Shown here piece after piece: positions 1 to 11,170 of a stretch of 35,870 nt of DNA (positions are counted from its first letter, which is position 1; each line of letters opens with the position of its first letter). The translations under genes and the position numbers were made by a program. The DNA comes from Propionibacteriaceae bacterium (GTDB taxonomy: Bacteria > Actinomycetota > Actinomycetes > Propionibacteriales > Propionibacteriaceae): NCBI GenBank assembly GCA_009778875.1, contig WRFI01000004.1, positions 1 through 35,870 on the forward strand. The letters run 5' to 3'. The notes under the pieces are model-generated. The model searched no databases, had not been told where the DNA came from, and saw only the letters and a program-made list of their open reading frames with translations.

Positions 1-349
1 GCCCGAGCTGCCAGGAATCGCCGAAGCTGACGTTCTGGCACTTGCTGGTCAGGCCCTTGCGGCAGTATTCGCAGACACCACAGGTGGTCATGCAACTGAT
101 GACGCGGCGGTCGCCGACCTTCAGCTTCTTGACGCCAGAGCCGACCGCCACGATGGTGCCGACACCCTCATGACCGATGATGTTGCCCTCGGCCACCTCT
201 GGGGTGTCACCCTTGAGAATATGCAGATCAGACCCGCAGATGGTGGTCGTGTCGATCTGAATAATGACATCAGTTGGCTCAATGATTGACGGGTCAGCAA
301 CGTCGTCCCATGACTTCTGGTTCGGTCCGTGATAAACCATTGCTTTCAT
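1..349 (-). CDS. Zinc-dependent alcohol dehydrogenase (MDR family), N-terminal part, cut by window edge
   Basis: The reading frame from 349 down to base 1 gives the first 116 residues of a medium-chain zinc alcohol dehydrogenase, which interconverts an alcohol and an aldehyde or ketone with NAD(P)H. Catalytic zinc ligands are visible as C38 (in CGSD) and H60-E61 (in IGHEG). The structural zinc site is present as four cysteines, C90, C93, C96 and C104. The start is supported by an AAAGGA ribosome-binding site about 7 nt upstream. The NAD(P)-binding Rossmann half lies outside the window, so substrate and cofactor cannot be assigned. Codon use looks more AT-rich than the genes from 3 kb onward, as in the neighbouring LRR gene. 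Confidence 0.9.
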   Translation of the reverse strand, partial: MKAMVYHGPNQKSWDDVADPSIIEPTDVIIQIDTTTICGSDLHILKGDTPEVAEGNIIGHEGVGTIVAVGSGVKKLKVGDRRVISCMTTCGVCEYCRKGLTSKCQNVSFGDSWQLG

Positions 350-441
350 GTAAATATCCTTTCACTGGGGGTGGCAAGACACCTGGATCCTCAGCGCACC
401 GCTAGGGGCGATGACGCGGCGCCGAAGCCATCAATGACACC

Positions 442-447
442 ATACTA
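442..447 (-). promoter_or_regulatory. Candidate -10 element for the alcohol dehydrogenase gene
   Basis: TAGTAT reads on the minus strand about 93 bp before the start codon at 349, in the 137-bp gap between the LRR gene and the dehydrogenase. No convincing -35 hexamer lies 16-18 bp upstream. Apart from this, nothing recognisable is in the gap. Confidence 0.25.
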
Positions 448-486
448 GCGTGGCCCGCCCCAGATCCGCACCGCCGGGTGGGCGTA

Positions 487-2916
487 CTACAACACCACCC
501 CGCTGCGTCGATGTAGCCACACCGCACCAAGGCCGAGACCGAGCGTCAACAGCAAAGCCGCGGCAGCGGTAGAACCGGCCGAACCGGCGGCCACAGACCC
601 ACCCGTGTTCGCGCCCGCCGCGTATGAGAACGTCCTGGACACCGCGCCAGATCTCGACCCGGCAAACGTGATCGTGTGCTTACCCGTTGAGAGACCTGCC
701 GGGGAAACCGCCTTCACAGACACCTTGCCATCGGCCCCGACAACGGAATCCTTGACCACAACCCAGGCATCGGAGTGAACCGTGACGGTCACCGACTCGC
801 CAGGCCGGAAACCAACCCCCGTCGCAGACAGTTCCTGGCCCACGGGAATGACGTCTGCCAAACCGATGATGCCTATGTAGTTCACCATCACTGGTGTTGT
901 GCCGGAATCGCCTATCGCTTTGCCGTCGAAAAACACGGTGACGGCATAGGAACCCGGCTCCGAGGCCGTCAGCGGCAGGGTGTACGTACCGTCCCCGTTG
1001 TCGACTATCGTGCCCAGGGCGACTCCAACCGGTACAGACTTGATGGTTAGCTCCTTCGCAGCACCAACCAAAGGCTTGCCATCGGTGCCAGACAACGTGA
1101 CAGTGACATCATAGGAACCGGTGCCGTTGGCCAGGCGAGCCAGGCCACCAGTACCGCCCTGCGCCACAGGCTTGTCCGGTGTCTCATCCAGAGTGAGGGT
1201 GGGCGCTGGAGGCTCCGGCGTCACAGGCGGATCCGAGGGGTCATACACCGAATATGTCACAATGCCCGAGAAGAGTGACTCGATGCCGCAGACGTCACCG
1301 AGCCATGCCCCATTTTGGTTCACACAATCTGCCTTGGTCATGCTGTTGGTTGACCAAATCTGCACACCATCCCAGTCATTTGCATCACTTTGGAATTGGA
1401 GTATGACGGTGCCTTTGGCATTGAATGTCACATTACCGCCTGTGATGTCCGCCGAACCGTCCATCGCCGTCCACGTTATTGTTTCACCGCTTTCGGAGCT
1501 GACAGCGGGCAACGCCTGCGGTATACCGATCTGGGCATTGCCGGTCAACGTCTGGAACACCGCATTGAAAAGAGTGCATTCCGGATTCATCTCGGCCGCG
1601 TAATGCTGATAGGAGCATGCTGCTATGGGATCGAGCGTGCTCAGGCTATTCTGGCGCACATCAATACTGGCCGGAATCCATGAATCGTCTGCGCCGACCA
1701 TTGTTTTGGCCAATGACGTGAGATCCGCCAGACTGTCAATGTCGTTGTCGGCCAAATTCAATATCCAAAGACTTGCCAAGCCATCCAGAGGCTTGACATC
1801 CTTGATGTGATTGCCACTCAGATCGAGGTGAGCAAGTTTGGTAAGCCCGGCCAACGGTGAAATGTCGATGATGCTGTTGGACCCAAGTTGCATATCCACC
1901 AAGCCCGTCAAACCGGCCAATGGCGTTAGTGCGCTTATCTGATTGGAACTCAAAAACAGTGTTGTCAGTGAATGCGCGTTGGTTAACGGTGTTAGGTCGG
2001 CGATCTTACAGCCATCGGCAGCCAGAAAACTCATTCTTGCCAAACCGGCAAGAGGTGTCAGCTTGCTGACTCCAGTCTCAGACACGTCAAGTTGGCTAAG
2101 GTCGGACATGTTGGCCACAGCCGAAATGTCGGTTAGGGGATTGGAGTTGAGATACAGGTTTTCCATCTTCGTCATCGCACCTAAAGATGAGATATCAGCG
2201 ATCTTGTTCGTACCCAGATCTAGTGCGGTCACCGCCTCCGGGTTGTCCAACTTGATGGTGGTTTTCGGGTCCAAAGTGTCGATGTTGTTACTGCTCGCCC
2301 AGATCTGCGACAAATCGCTCGACCCTTCCACCGAAAAGCCAGCAAGCTGATTGCCATCTACATTCAAAGACTTCAGCTGCGGCAAGCCGGTGAGGGTGAT
2401 TATGCCTTCGAGTTTGTTGTTGATCAGGCTCAAGTCCGTCAAGTTGGGTAGATTGGTCAGAGTTTCCGCGACCCCAGTCGTAAGCTCGCCATCTTCCAGG
2501 CTTAGGTCGGTCACGCTCGCACCGTTGGGAGACTGCAATAGGGCTACCAAGGGGCCAAGGTCATCGAAAGTACCCTGTGACAGCCATATGGAGGTTTTTC
2601 CTTCGCTGAAAGTCAGCCGGTCTATTCCGGTCAAGTCAGCTACTGCAAAGCAAGCCAACCCGGTGATACCCCCTACTTCAGGGTCAGCCAATGCGTCGAA
2701 TTTCTCATCCGGAATATCGTCTCCGTAGCCAAAATCACCCATGTCCACTCCGGCCCATGTCATGTTGCCAGCGATACACGCTGCGAAATTGACATCTGGC
2801 ACGTTTCGCTCTTCCGCGTTCGCCGCCGGCGCAAACCCAATCATCATGCCCAGACACAACACCGCACCCGATGCTAGGGCCACAATTTTTCGCCCATAGC
2901 GCTGCCCATTCACCAT
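487..2916 (-). CDS. Secreted, membrane-anchored leucine-rich-repeat (internalin-like) surface protein
   Basis: An 809-residue exported protein. I chose the start at 2916 because an AGGAGA ribosome-binding site sits 4-5 nt upstream; the frame runs 19 codons further up without support. It opens with a signal peptide (KIVALASGAVLCLGMM, then a probable AxA cleavage near ANAEE). The middle carries about ten internalin/SDS22-type leucine-rich repeats of about 22 residues (for example LTPLAGLTGLVDMQLGSNSI). Ig-like or invasin-like beta domains follow (CTLSGTDGKPL-type region), then a Gly/Ala/Ser-rich spacer, a membrane segment (ALLLTLGLGLGAVWL) and a short basic tail. No LPXTG sortase motif is visible, so membrane anchoring is inferred. 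LRR surface proteins of this build usually bind proteins or host and matrix surfaces; the ligand is unknown. The LRR part is clearly lower in GC than flanking genes, compatible with transfer. Confidence 0.85.
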   Translation of the reverse strand: MVNGQRYGRKIVALASGAVLCLGMMIGFAPAANAEERNVPDVNFAACIAGNMTWAGVDMGDFGYGDDIPDEKFDALADPEVGGITGLACFAVADLTGIDRLTFSEGKTSIWLSQGTFDDLGPLVALLQSPNGASVTDLSLEDGELTTGVAETLTNLPNLTDLSLINNKLEGIITLTGLPQLKSLNVDGNQLAGFSVEGSSDLSQIWASSNNIDTLDPKTTIKLDNPEAVTALDLGTNKIADISSLGAMTKMENLYLNSNPLTDISAVANMSDLSQLDVSETGVSKLTPLAGLARMSFLAADGCKIADLTPLTNAHSLTTLFLSSNQISALTPLAGLTGLVDMQLGSNSIIDISPLAGLTKLAHLDLSGNHIKDVKPLDGLASLWILNLADNDIDSLADLTSLAKTMVGADDSWIPASIDVRQNSLSTLDPIAACSYQHYAAEMNPECTLFNAVFQTLTGNAQIGIPQALPAVSSESGETITWTAMDGSADITGGNVTFNAKGTVILQFQSDANDWDGVQIWSTNSMTKADCVNQNGAWLGDVCGIESLFSGIVTYSVYDPSDPPVTPEPPAPTLTLDETPDKPVAQGGTGGLARLANGTGSYDVTVTLSGTDGKPLVGAAKELTIKSVPVGVALGTIVDNGDGTYTLPLTASEPGSYAVTVFFDGKAIGDSGTTPVMVNYIGIIGLADVIPVGQELSATGVGFRPGESVTVTVHSDAWVVVKDSVVGADGKVSVKAVSPAGLSTGKHTITFAGSRSGAVSRTFSYAAGANTGGSVAAGSAGSTAAAALLLTLGLGLGAVWLHRRSGVVL
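1690..2510 (-). repeat. Leucine-rich-repeat coding array
   Basis: This part of the surface-protein gene encodes tandem units of about 22 residues following the pattern LxxLxxLxxLxLxxNxIxDIxPL. The units are diverged at DNA level, so this is a protein repeat rather than a recent DNA tandem duplication. Boundaries are approximate. Confidence 0.75.
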
Positions 2917-2980
2917 AATGTCTCCTACCCTCTCGCAACGGCTCCCGAAGCAACACCGGGGCGCCACCACCACCTAGGCT

Positions 2981-3009
2981 AAGCTACCCGACAGGCCTGG
3001 GCCAGACAA
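2981..3009 (-). promoter_or_regulatory. Candidate promoter of the LRR surface-protein gene
   Basis: On the minus strand TTGTCT (3009-3004) is followed after a 17-bp spacer by TAGCTT (2986-2981). This fits a housekeeping -35/-10 pair (4/6 and 3/6 matches). It lies about 65 bp before the chosen start at 2916, in the gap between this gene and the upstream permease, so the LRR gene can be transcribed separately from the iron-type operon. Confidence 0.4.
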
Positions 3010-3022
3010 GGCCGAGATACTC

Positions 3023-3043
3023 CCTTAGACCTTAGACCTTGAG
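3023..3043. repeat. Three tandem 7-bp units at the end of the permease gene
   Basis: CCTTAGA, CCTTAGA and CCTTGAG follow one another directly. The permease stop codon lies inside the array and the third unit encodes its last residues. It may be a small slippage duplication; no function is implied. Confidence 0.5.
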
Positions 3044-4714
3044 ATTGTCACTGCCGCCCGGAAGCTTCATCAGCAGCGCGAGGGACAAGACCGTGATGGC
3101 AAGCAGGATGGTGGACAGGGCACCGGCAGTACCAAGCTGGTTTCGCACGACCGTGACGTAGATGCCGAGCGACATGGTCTGCGTCTTGGCGCTGTAGAGG
3201 AACAGCGTGGTGCTCAGTTCCGTGATGATGGTCACCCAGCTCAAAATGGCTCCCGAGAAGATGCCAGGAGCAAGCACAGGCACGATGACCTTGACCAGCG
3301 TTTTGAGCTTGGACGCCCCCAGTGACTGGGCGGCCTCTTCGATGCTGGGGCTCTGTTGGCCGAGTAACGCCGCGGTCGAGCGAATCGCGTACGGCATACG
3401 TCTGATCATTAAGGCGATCACCATGATGGTGGCGGTTCCCGTCAAGGCCAGCGGCTTGCCCGAGAAGGTCAGCATGAATGCGATACCGATGACCAGCCCC
3501 GGCACCACATAAGGCACCATGGTCAAAGCGTCCAAGGCCTTGTTGACGGGGTTGGGGCGACGCACCGAGATGTAGGCGACCAGCACCGCGATCACAACGA
3601 GCAGCACCAGCGCCGACAGCCCGATGGTGAACGTGTTCTTGACATACTTTTCGATGTCTTTGGAGGCCGACGTGTAGTTTGCCAGCGTGAAATGCAGGCC
3701 CGGGACGAACTGCCCCATGACCGTCTTGCGGAAGCTGGAAACGATCACCACCAACAGCGGCAGGAGCGACACCACCAAGTATGCGTACACAAGAACGTGG
3801 ACGAGAACCGCCGGGCCGGGGCGCAGCACCTTGGGCTGGATCGGCCGCATGGCGTTCATGGCGAATGAGTTGCGCGACGAAACGTAGCGTTGCACAAAGA
3901 AGATGGCCAACGTCAGCACAATGACGATGACGCTCAAAGCGGCGGCAAAGTTCATGTTCTGGCTGACTTCGCCGGTGGCGGCACCGTAAATCTGGTAGGG
4001 CATCGTTTGGTATCCCTTGCCGATCAGCATTGGGGTGCCAAAGTCCGCGAAGGCGCGGACGAACACCAGCAGGCTGCCCGCCAGGACGGTCGGCACCAGC
4101 AGTGGCGCCACCACCTTGAAGGCCCGCTTGGGGCCGTTGCAGCCCAGCGAGTCGGACGCTTCCAGGATTGACTCGTCGACGGTGCGCCAGGCTCCCATGA
4201 GATAGGTGAAGATCAGCGGCACAAGTTGCAGCGTGAGAACGACCAGGATTCCTGGCAACCCGTAGATGGACGGTATCGAGACGCCAAACAGTTTCTTGGC
4301 TCCCTGCGTGACAACGCCGTTGCTGCCCAGCAGCAGGATCCAGGAATAGGCGCCGATGAACGGCGGCGACATCATCGATGCCAGGACCAGTACCTGGATG
4401 GCGTTCTTGCCGCGCACCCGGAACATGGTCATGACATACGACAAAGGAAAGGCGACGACAAGCGCCAGCAGAGTGACACCAAAGCCGATGAAAAGGCTGT
4501 GCCCCAGCGCCGTCAGGTATGTCTTGGAGTGGAAGAACTGGCCGAACGAGGCCAGGGAGAAGCCTGCGCCGCCGCCTTGGAAGCTTTTTCGCAGCACCAT
4601 GAACATCGGGATGACGACGATCACGATGTAGAACAGCGAGATGAGGCCGGAGGCGCCCGTCCAGATGTCCGGTTTGACTAGCTTCAGGGTATTTCGGGGC
4701 GCAGTGCCACTCAT
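3032..4714 (-). CDS. ABC importer permease, two fused membrane domains (ferric-iron/FbpB-AfuB type)
   Basis: A 560-residue inner-membrane protein with about twelve hydrophobic segments made of two homologous BPD_transp_1 halves. Each half has an EAA coupling loop that contacts the ATPase: EASDSLGCNGPKR in the first and EEAAQSLGASKLK in the second. Double-length permeases of this form are typical of the Fe3+ (FbpB/AfuB) and related sulfate, thiosulfate or aminoethylphosphonate importers. The ATG at 4714 overlaps the stop of the ATPase gene (ATGA), indicating translational coupling. It is the last gene of a three-gene operon. The family and topology are clear; ferric iron as substrate is inferred from the family and the binding protein. 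Confidence 0.88.
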   Translation of the reverse strand: MSGTAPRNTLKLVKPDIWTGASGLISLFYIVIVVIPMFMVLRKSFQGGGAGFSLASFGQFFHSKTYLTALGHSLFIGFGVTLLALVVAFPLSYVMTMFRVRGKNAIQVLVLASMMSPPFIGAYSWILLLGSNGVVTQGAKKLFGVSIPSIYGLPGILVVLTLQLVPLIFTYLMGAWRTVDESILEASDSLGCNGPKRAFKVVAPLLVPTVLAGSLLVFVRAFADFGTPMLIGKGYQTMPYQIYGAATGEVSQNMNFAAALSVIVIVLTLAIFFVQRYVSSRNSFAMNAMRPIQPKVLRPGPAVLVHVLVYAYLVVSLLPLLVVIVSSFRKTVMGQFVPGLHFTLANYTSASKDIEKYVKNTFTIGLSALVLLVVIAVLVAYISVRRPNPVNKALDALTMVPYVVPGLVIGIAFMLTFSGKPLALTGTATIMVIALMIRRMPYAIRSTAALLGQQSPSIEEAAQSLGASKLKTLVKVIVPVLAPGIFSGAILSWVTIITELSTTLFLYSAKTQTMSLGIYVTVVRNQLGTAGALSTILLAITVLSLALLMKLPGGSDNLKV

Positions 4715-5829
4715 GGTTGACTCCGCATGACCGTGGAGCCGGTCTCCGGGTCGAAGTAGTTGAGCCTGCTTTGGTCAAAGGCCAGCTTGACCGGCTGGCC
4801 AGCCGTCCAGGAGTGCGATGCGCCGTGGCTGAACTCCAGGAACTCGACGACGTCCCCGCTGGACAGTTCCGCGCGCACCTGGTTGTGCGGCCCGAGGAAC
4901 GTCTGGTCGACGATCGTGGCGGCGGCGCCCTTGTCGGCCACGGCGAGGGCCTCAGGCCGGGCGGAGACGACCACTAAGTCGCCGGTGGCGGCCGTGTCGA
5001 CCTGATCGGTGATGTCCAACGTCAGCTCGGCGTCGAGGCTGACCAGCAGCCGGTCGTGTTCGCGCACGACGGGACGGGTGATCGGGTTCGTCTTTCCGAT
5101 GAAACCGGCCACGAACATGTTGGTTGGGCGGTGATAGATCTCGGGCGGGGTGCCGAGCTGCTGCACGATACCCTCGTTCATGACGGCGATGCGGTCGGAG
5201 ACCGACATGGCCTCCTCTTGGTCGTGGGTGACGTAGATGCAGGTGATGCCCGCCTGGTGCTGGATCTCGCGAATCGTTGTCCGCATCTCGACGCGCAGCT
5301 TGGCGTCGAGGTTGCTCAGCGGCTCGTCCATCAGAAGGACGGCCGGCTTGATGACGAGCGCCCGCGCCAGGGCGACCCGCTGCTGCTGCCCGCCGGACAT
5401 CATGCCAGGCATGCGGTCTCTCAACTGGTCCATGTGAACGGAATGGAGGGCCTCATCAACGCGCGGGCCGATGTCCGACTTGGGCACCTTGCGGTTCTCC
5501 AAGCCGAAAGCGACGTTTTTTGCCGCCGTCATCTGGGGGAACAGCGCGTAGTTCTGGAAGACCATGCCGATGTTGCGGGCCGCTGGGGCCAGGTCATTGA
5601 TGACCTCGCCGTTGAACGCGATGGTGCCTGCCTCGATCGAGTTGAAGCCGGCGATCATGCGCAACAGGGTGGTTTTGCCACACCCGGAGGGCCCGAGGAG
5701 GGTGAAGAACTCACCCTCCCGGACCTCCATGGAGAGGTCGGTGATCACGACGTGATCGCCGTACTCTTTGCGCAGGTGTTGCAGGCTGATGGCGGTGGCG
5801 CCACCCACTTGCTCTGCAGATTGTGACAT
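4711..5829 (-). CDS. ABC importer ATPase (FbpC/PotA-like, with TOBE domain)
   Basis: A 372-residue cytoplasmic ATPase that energises the adjacent permease. The N-terminal nucleotide-binding domain has Walker A (GPSGCGKTT), the Q-loop region (VFQNYALFPQ), the signature SGGQQQR, Walker B (LLMDEPLSNLD) and the switch histidine (VTHDQEE). The C-terminal ~120 residues match the regulatory TOBE region found in the ferric, polyamine and maltose-type importers. Its ATG at 5829-5827 shares one base with the TAA stop of the binding-protein gene (TAATG), and its TGA overlaps the permease ATG. The three genes are therefore tightly coupled. Confidence 0.9.
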   Translation of the reverse strand: MSQSAEQVGGATAISLQHLRKEYGDHVVITDLSMEVREGEFFTLLGPSGCGKTTLLRMIAGFNSIEAGTIAFNGEVINDLAPAARNIGMVFQNYALFPQMTAAKNVAFGLENRKVPKSDIGPRVDEALHSVHMDQLRDRMPGMMSGGQQQRVALARALVIKPAVLLMDEPLSNLDAKLRVEMRTTIREIQHQAGITCIYVTHDQEEAMSVSDRIAVMNEGIVQQLGTPPEIYHRPTNMFVAGFIGKTNPITRPVVREHDRLLVSLDAELTLDITDQVDTAATGDLVVVSARPEALAVADKGAAATIVDQTFLGPHNQVRAELSSGDVVEFLEFSHGASHSWTAGQPVKLAFDQSRLNYFDPETGSTVMRSQP

Positions 5830-6923
5830 TAGCTGACGTTGGCCAGAGCTGCCTGGTACTTCGAAAGGATCGTGTCGCGGTTGGCCGACACCCAGGTCGA
5901 GTCTTCTTGCAGCGTCTTGATGTCGCTCAACAGCGGGACGCCCTGCTTCACGATGCCCGGGCGCAGCGGACGGCCATTGGTCTGGTCGGCGATGATCTGC
6001 TGGGCTTGCTCAGACTGGATCCAGTCGCAGAAGGCTTGCGCCTGCGCCATGTTCTTGGCGCCCTTGATGATCTCGACACCGGACGGCAGGAAGACCGCAC
6101 CCTCGCTCGGATAGATGATCTTGACGGGCTGACCGGCCTGGACGAAGTTCGAGGCCAGCGGCTCATATGTCAAAGCCACGGTGTACTCGCCGTTGGCTGT
6201 GGACTGGCCGACCTCGTTGGACGAGCCGATGGCCTGGCCACCAGTTTGGTTCAGCAGGCTCTGCACGAACTGCCAGCCGGCGTCCGAGGTGTAGTTGGCG
6301 TCCATCGACGACTGGCCACCCATGGCGGCGAGCATGTTCGTCAACTGGGCGAACGCACTGGACGAGTTGGTCGGGTCACCGAAAGCAATCTTGCCCTTCA
6401 GCGCCGGGTTCAGCAGGTCCGCGTAGCCGTTGATCGTGATGTCACCGATCTTGTCGGTGTTGACCATGAGGACGGAACCGTCGGCCTGATACGGCGTGGA
6501 GAAGCCACCGACGTTCTTGCCGATGCCAGTCATGTCGCCATCATTGGCGCCGACGTATGGTTCCCATAGGTCCGAGTTGGACATGGCCTGGGCGACGCCG
6601 CCGCCGAACAGCACATCGCCTTGGGGATTGGCGACCTCATTCGTGATTCGGGTATAGAGTTCACCGGTTCCGGCAGTGACTGTGTTGACGGTGATGCCGG
6701 TGGCGTCGGTGAAGGCAGGCAGCAAGGCATCGAGCATGTTTTGCTCATTCGGCGTGTACATGGTGAGTGTGCCGCCGATCTTGGCCGGGGCGGTGGCGGA
6801 TGTGCCTGTGTCGCCTGTCGTGGGTGTGGTCCCTGCTGGACTCGACGTGCCACACGCGGTGGCGGTCAGTGCCAAAGCCAGAATCGGCAGTGCCACCAAG
6901 TAGCGAAGAGTGGGACGATGCAT
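5829..6923 (-). CDS. Extracellular substrate-binding lipoprotein of the ferric-iron-type ABC importer
   Basis: A 364-residue protein beginning at 6923, where a GGAGA ribosome-binding site lies 8-9 nt upstream; the longer frame upstream has no such support. The N-terminus is a lipoprotein signal (basic start, hydrophobic stretch, then LTATAC with the modifiable cysteine at C24), followed by a Gly/Thr/Pro-rich linker. The rest fits the bacterial binding-protein family that includes FbpA and AfuA (LTMYTPNEQ near the start of the mature domain, GKIAFGDPTNSSSA, LTYEP). As first gene of the operon it should capture the ligand at the cell surface and pass it to the permease. Ferric iron is the likeliest ligand, but phosphonates or other anions are used by relatives. 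Confidence 0.85.
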   Translation of the reverse strand: MHRPTLRYLVALPILALALTATACGTSSPAGTTPTTGDTGTSATAPAKIGGTLTMYTPNEQNMLDALLPAFTDATGITVNTVTAGTGELYTRITNEVANPQGDVLFGGGVAQAMSNSDLWEPYVGANDGDMTGIGKNVGGFSTPYQADGSVLMVNTDKIGDITINGYADLLNPALKGKIAFGDPTNSSSAFAQLTNMLAAMGGQSSMDANYTSDAGWQFVQSLLNQTGGQAIGSSNEVGQSTANGEYTVALTYEPLASNFVQAGQPVKIIYPSEGAVFLPSGVEIIKGAKNMAQAQAFCDWIQSEQAQQIIADQTNGRPLRPGIVKQGVPLLSDIKTLQEDSTWVSANRDTILSKYQAALANVS

Positions 6924-6985
6924 ATGGTTATCTCCTTCAATTTCAAGCCGCAGGCCAAACCCGCGGCAGTGTTGAACCTTTGTTA

Positions 6986-6997
6986 CATTCTCATTAT
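6986..6997 (-). promoter_or_regulatory. Fur-like half site and candidate -10 upstream of the iron-type operon
   Basis: On the minus strand the sequence ATAATGAGAATG lies 63-74 bp before the binding-protein start. It matches 10 of 11 bases of the first half of the classical Fur box (ATAATGATAAT), but the second half is not conserved. CATAAT (6998-6993) within it could be a -10 element. The 250-bp gap 6924-7173 otherwise holds only the secA leader. Confidence 0.25.
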
Positions 6998-7111
6998 GCC
7001 CGATGAGGTGAGACATTCCAGTCAGCCAGGGAGATGTGAAGTGCATGTCCGGCCAAGTTCCCGCCGATGACGCTGCGGAACGTCGCACAGGCCAAGCGGG
7101 GCGCCACCCGG

Positions 7112-7117
7112 TAAGAT
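7112..7117 (+). promoter_or_regulatory. secA: Candidate -10 element for secA
   Basis: TAAGAT lies 57-62 bp before the GTG start at 7174. It fits the TAnnnT pattern used in Actinomycetota; no clear -35 is present. A transcript starting near 7124 would begin at the hairpin described next. Confidence 0.3.
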
Positions 7118-7121
7118 GGAC

Positions 7122-7154
7122 GGCGCTGCCGCTTGTCGGAAGACCGACGGCGCC
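7122..7154 (+). other. Stem-loop in the secA leader
   Basis: GTCGG (7135-7139), loop AAGA and CCGAC (7144-7148) form a perfect inner stem. GGCGC (7122-7126) can pair with GCGCC (7150-7154) around it. No T-run follows, so it is not a terminator. It ends directly before the AGAAAGGA ribosome-binding site at 7156-7163 and could affect secA translation. Confidence 0.45.
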
Positions 7155-7173
7155 CAGAAAGGATGAGTGTGTT

Positions 7174-10073
<2,900 letters not shown>

Positions 10074-10077
<4 letters not shown>

Positions 10078-10514
10078 CTGCGCATGTGCGAGCCGGGCAG
10101 CAGCACCCCCAGATGTGTGCATGACCACCGGCCGGCTTCGCATTCCAGGCGGATCGGCACGGCCAGGTTGTGGTCGCCCCACCGGACCTGCGCAACACCC
10201 TCGATGACGCGGGGTGAGACCTGGCTGGCCCACACGCGGGTGACGGTCAGGCCCCTCCAGGTGCGGTGCCGACTGGCCATCGCCAACCCGTCCAGGGCCG
10301 CCGGTGTCAGCCATCTGGCCAGTTGGGCCAGTGGCCGATAGCCCGACAAGGCCTCGATGGCCGCTCTCGCGACAGTCAACACCAGGTTCCGGGGCATGGC
10401 GTCGGCGTCGTCAGCGGGCAAGGTGACGGCTGAGCGCGAAGCTGGAACGGGGCAGGGCGTGACGACGTCCCGTTCGGCCGGGGGAAGCCAGATGGTGCTG
10501 AAGTTGAGGTCCAT
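10074..10514 (-). CDS. Rv3235-family (DUF6459-like) conserved actinobacterial protein
   Basis: A 146-residue protein of unknown function. The C-terminal half resembles the Rv3235/DUF6459 family that commonly lies beside secA in Actinomycetota: [12 protein letters not shown], then [23 protein letters not shown], ending with [17 protein letters not shown]. The first 40 residues are Pro/Ala-rich and probably unstructured. The start at 10514 has an AAGG element 8 nt upstream. No signal peptide or membrane segment is visible. Its stop codon overlaps that of secA on the opposite strand. The family match is from memory of conserved pattern and gene order, without a profile search. Confidence 0.7.
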
Positions 10515-10603
10515 TCATCAAGCCTTCCGGATTTGCCGGTCCATTACCACCAACTTTGGCCCCATCTGTGGATAAGTCCCCAAGATCATGGGAGAATGGG
10601 CGC

Positions 10604-11170
10604 GTGGATGACGCGAAAAGGGTGCTGATCGCCGCGGCTGTGAACTGGGACGACCTGTGGGGTTTGGCCCAAGAGGGGCAAATCCCCTGCACGGACCTAC
10701 TGGCGTTCGCCGCGAACCAAGACTTGGCCGATCTGTTCGGTGTCGAACTGGGCGAAGACACCGAGACGGCCGCGCTGCAGATGGCCGATGTTTCGGGACT
10801 GGCCTTCGGCTACGCCGAGCGGGCGGTGTTGGTGGCTGAAGTGCCGGCGTCGAACTGCTGCCCCGCCTGGCGGGGTAACCCTCCAGGGGCCGTGTTGACG
10901 TCCCTTTTGCCCATCGGCGACTGCCTGGCCTTCTTCACCGGCGACACGGCAGCGACCGCCATCGAGGACGCCAAGGGTCTTTATGCCGATGACGCGTGGG
11001 ACCTGCCGTCCGTCCAAAAGCTGTTGGCCGACCAGCCGCTGGAGTGGCACGACATCAGCGAACTGGAGCCCTGGCTGGCGTCACAAAGTGGTAACCACAA
11101 TGACGATAAGGATGACGGTGCCGGCCATCTCGCCGATGCCGATCCGCTTGGGCTTGGCGCGCGGCCATAG
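10604..11170 (+). CDS. DUF6912-like conserved protein, C-terminus running antisense into the next gene
   Basis: A 188-residue cytoplasmic protein starting at GTG 10604 with GGAGA 9 nt upstream. The order of features (KRVLIAAAV strand, a helix rich in acidic residues, ALQMADVSGLAFGYAERAVLVAEV, and a two-part alpha/beta C-half ending SELEPWLASQ) resembles the DUF6912 family found near secA in Actinomycetota. Function is unknown. The last ~30 residues (after WLASQ) are hydrophilic, rich in Asp, Asn and Gly, and encoded entirely antisense to the end of the convergent YwiC-like gene. This suggests the original stop codon was lost and the tail is an acquired extension. Confidence 0.65.
   Translation: MDDAKRVLIAAAVNWDDLWGLAQEGQIPCTDLLAFAANQDLADLFGVELGEDTETAALQMADVSGLAFGYAERAVLVAEVPASNCCPAWRGNPPGAVLTSLLPIGDCLAFFTGDTAATAIEDAKGLYADDAWDLPSVQKLLADQPLEWHDISELEPWLASQSGNHNDDKDDGAGHLADADPLGLGARP

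Noticed and set aside
600-690. Sortase LPXTG motif searched for near the LRR protein C-terminus
   Set aside because: Only LSTG- and NTGG-like strings are present and none sits correctly before the membrane segment, so I call a plain membrane anchor.
3048-4778. A 576-codon minus-strand frame overlapping the permease
   Set aside because: Arg/His/Ala-rich, no membrane segments; the other minus-strand frame gives a clear two-domain permease.
7122-7154. secA leader hairpin considered as an intrinsic terminator
   Set aside because: No T-run follows, and the ribosome-binding site comes directly after it.
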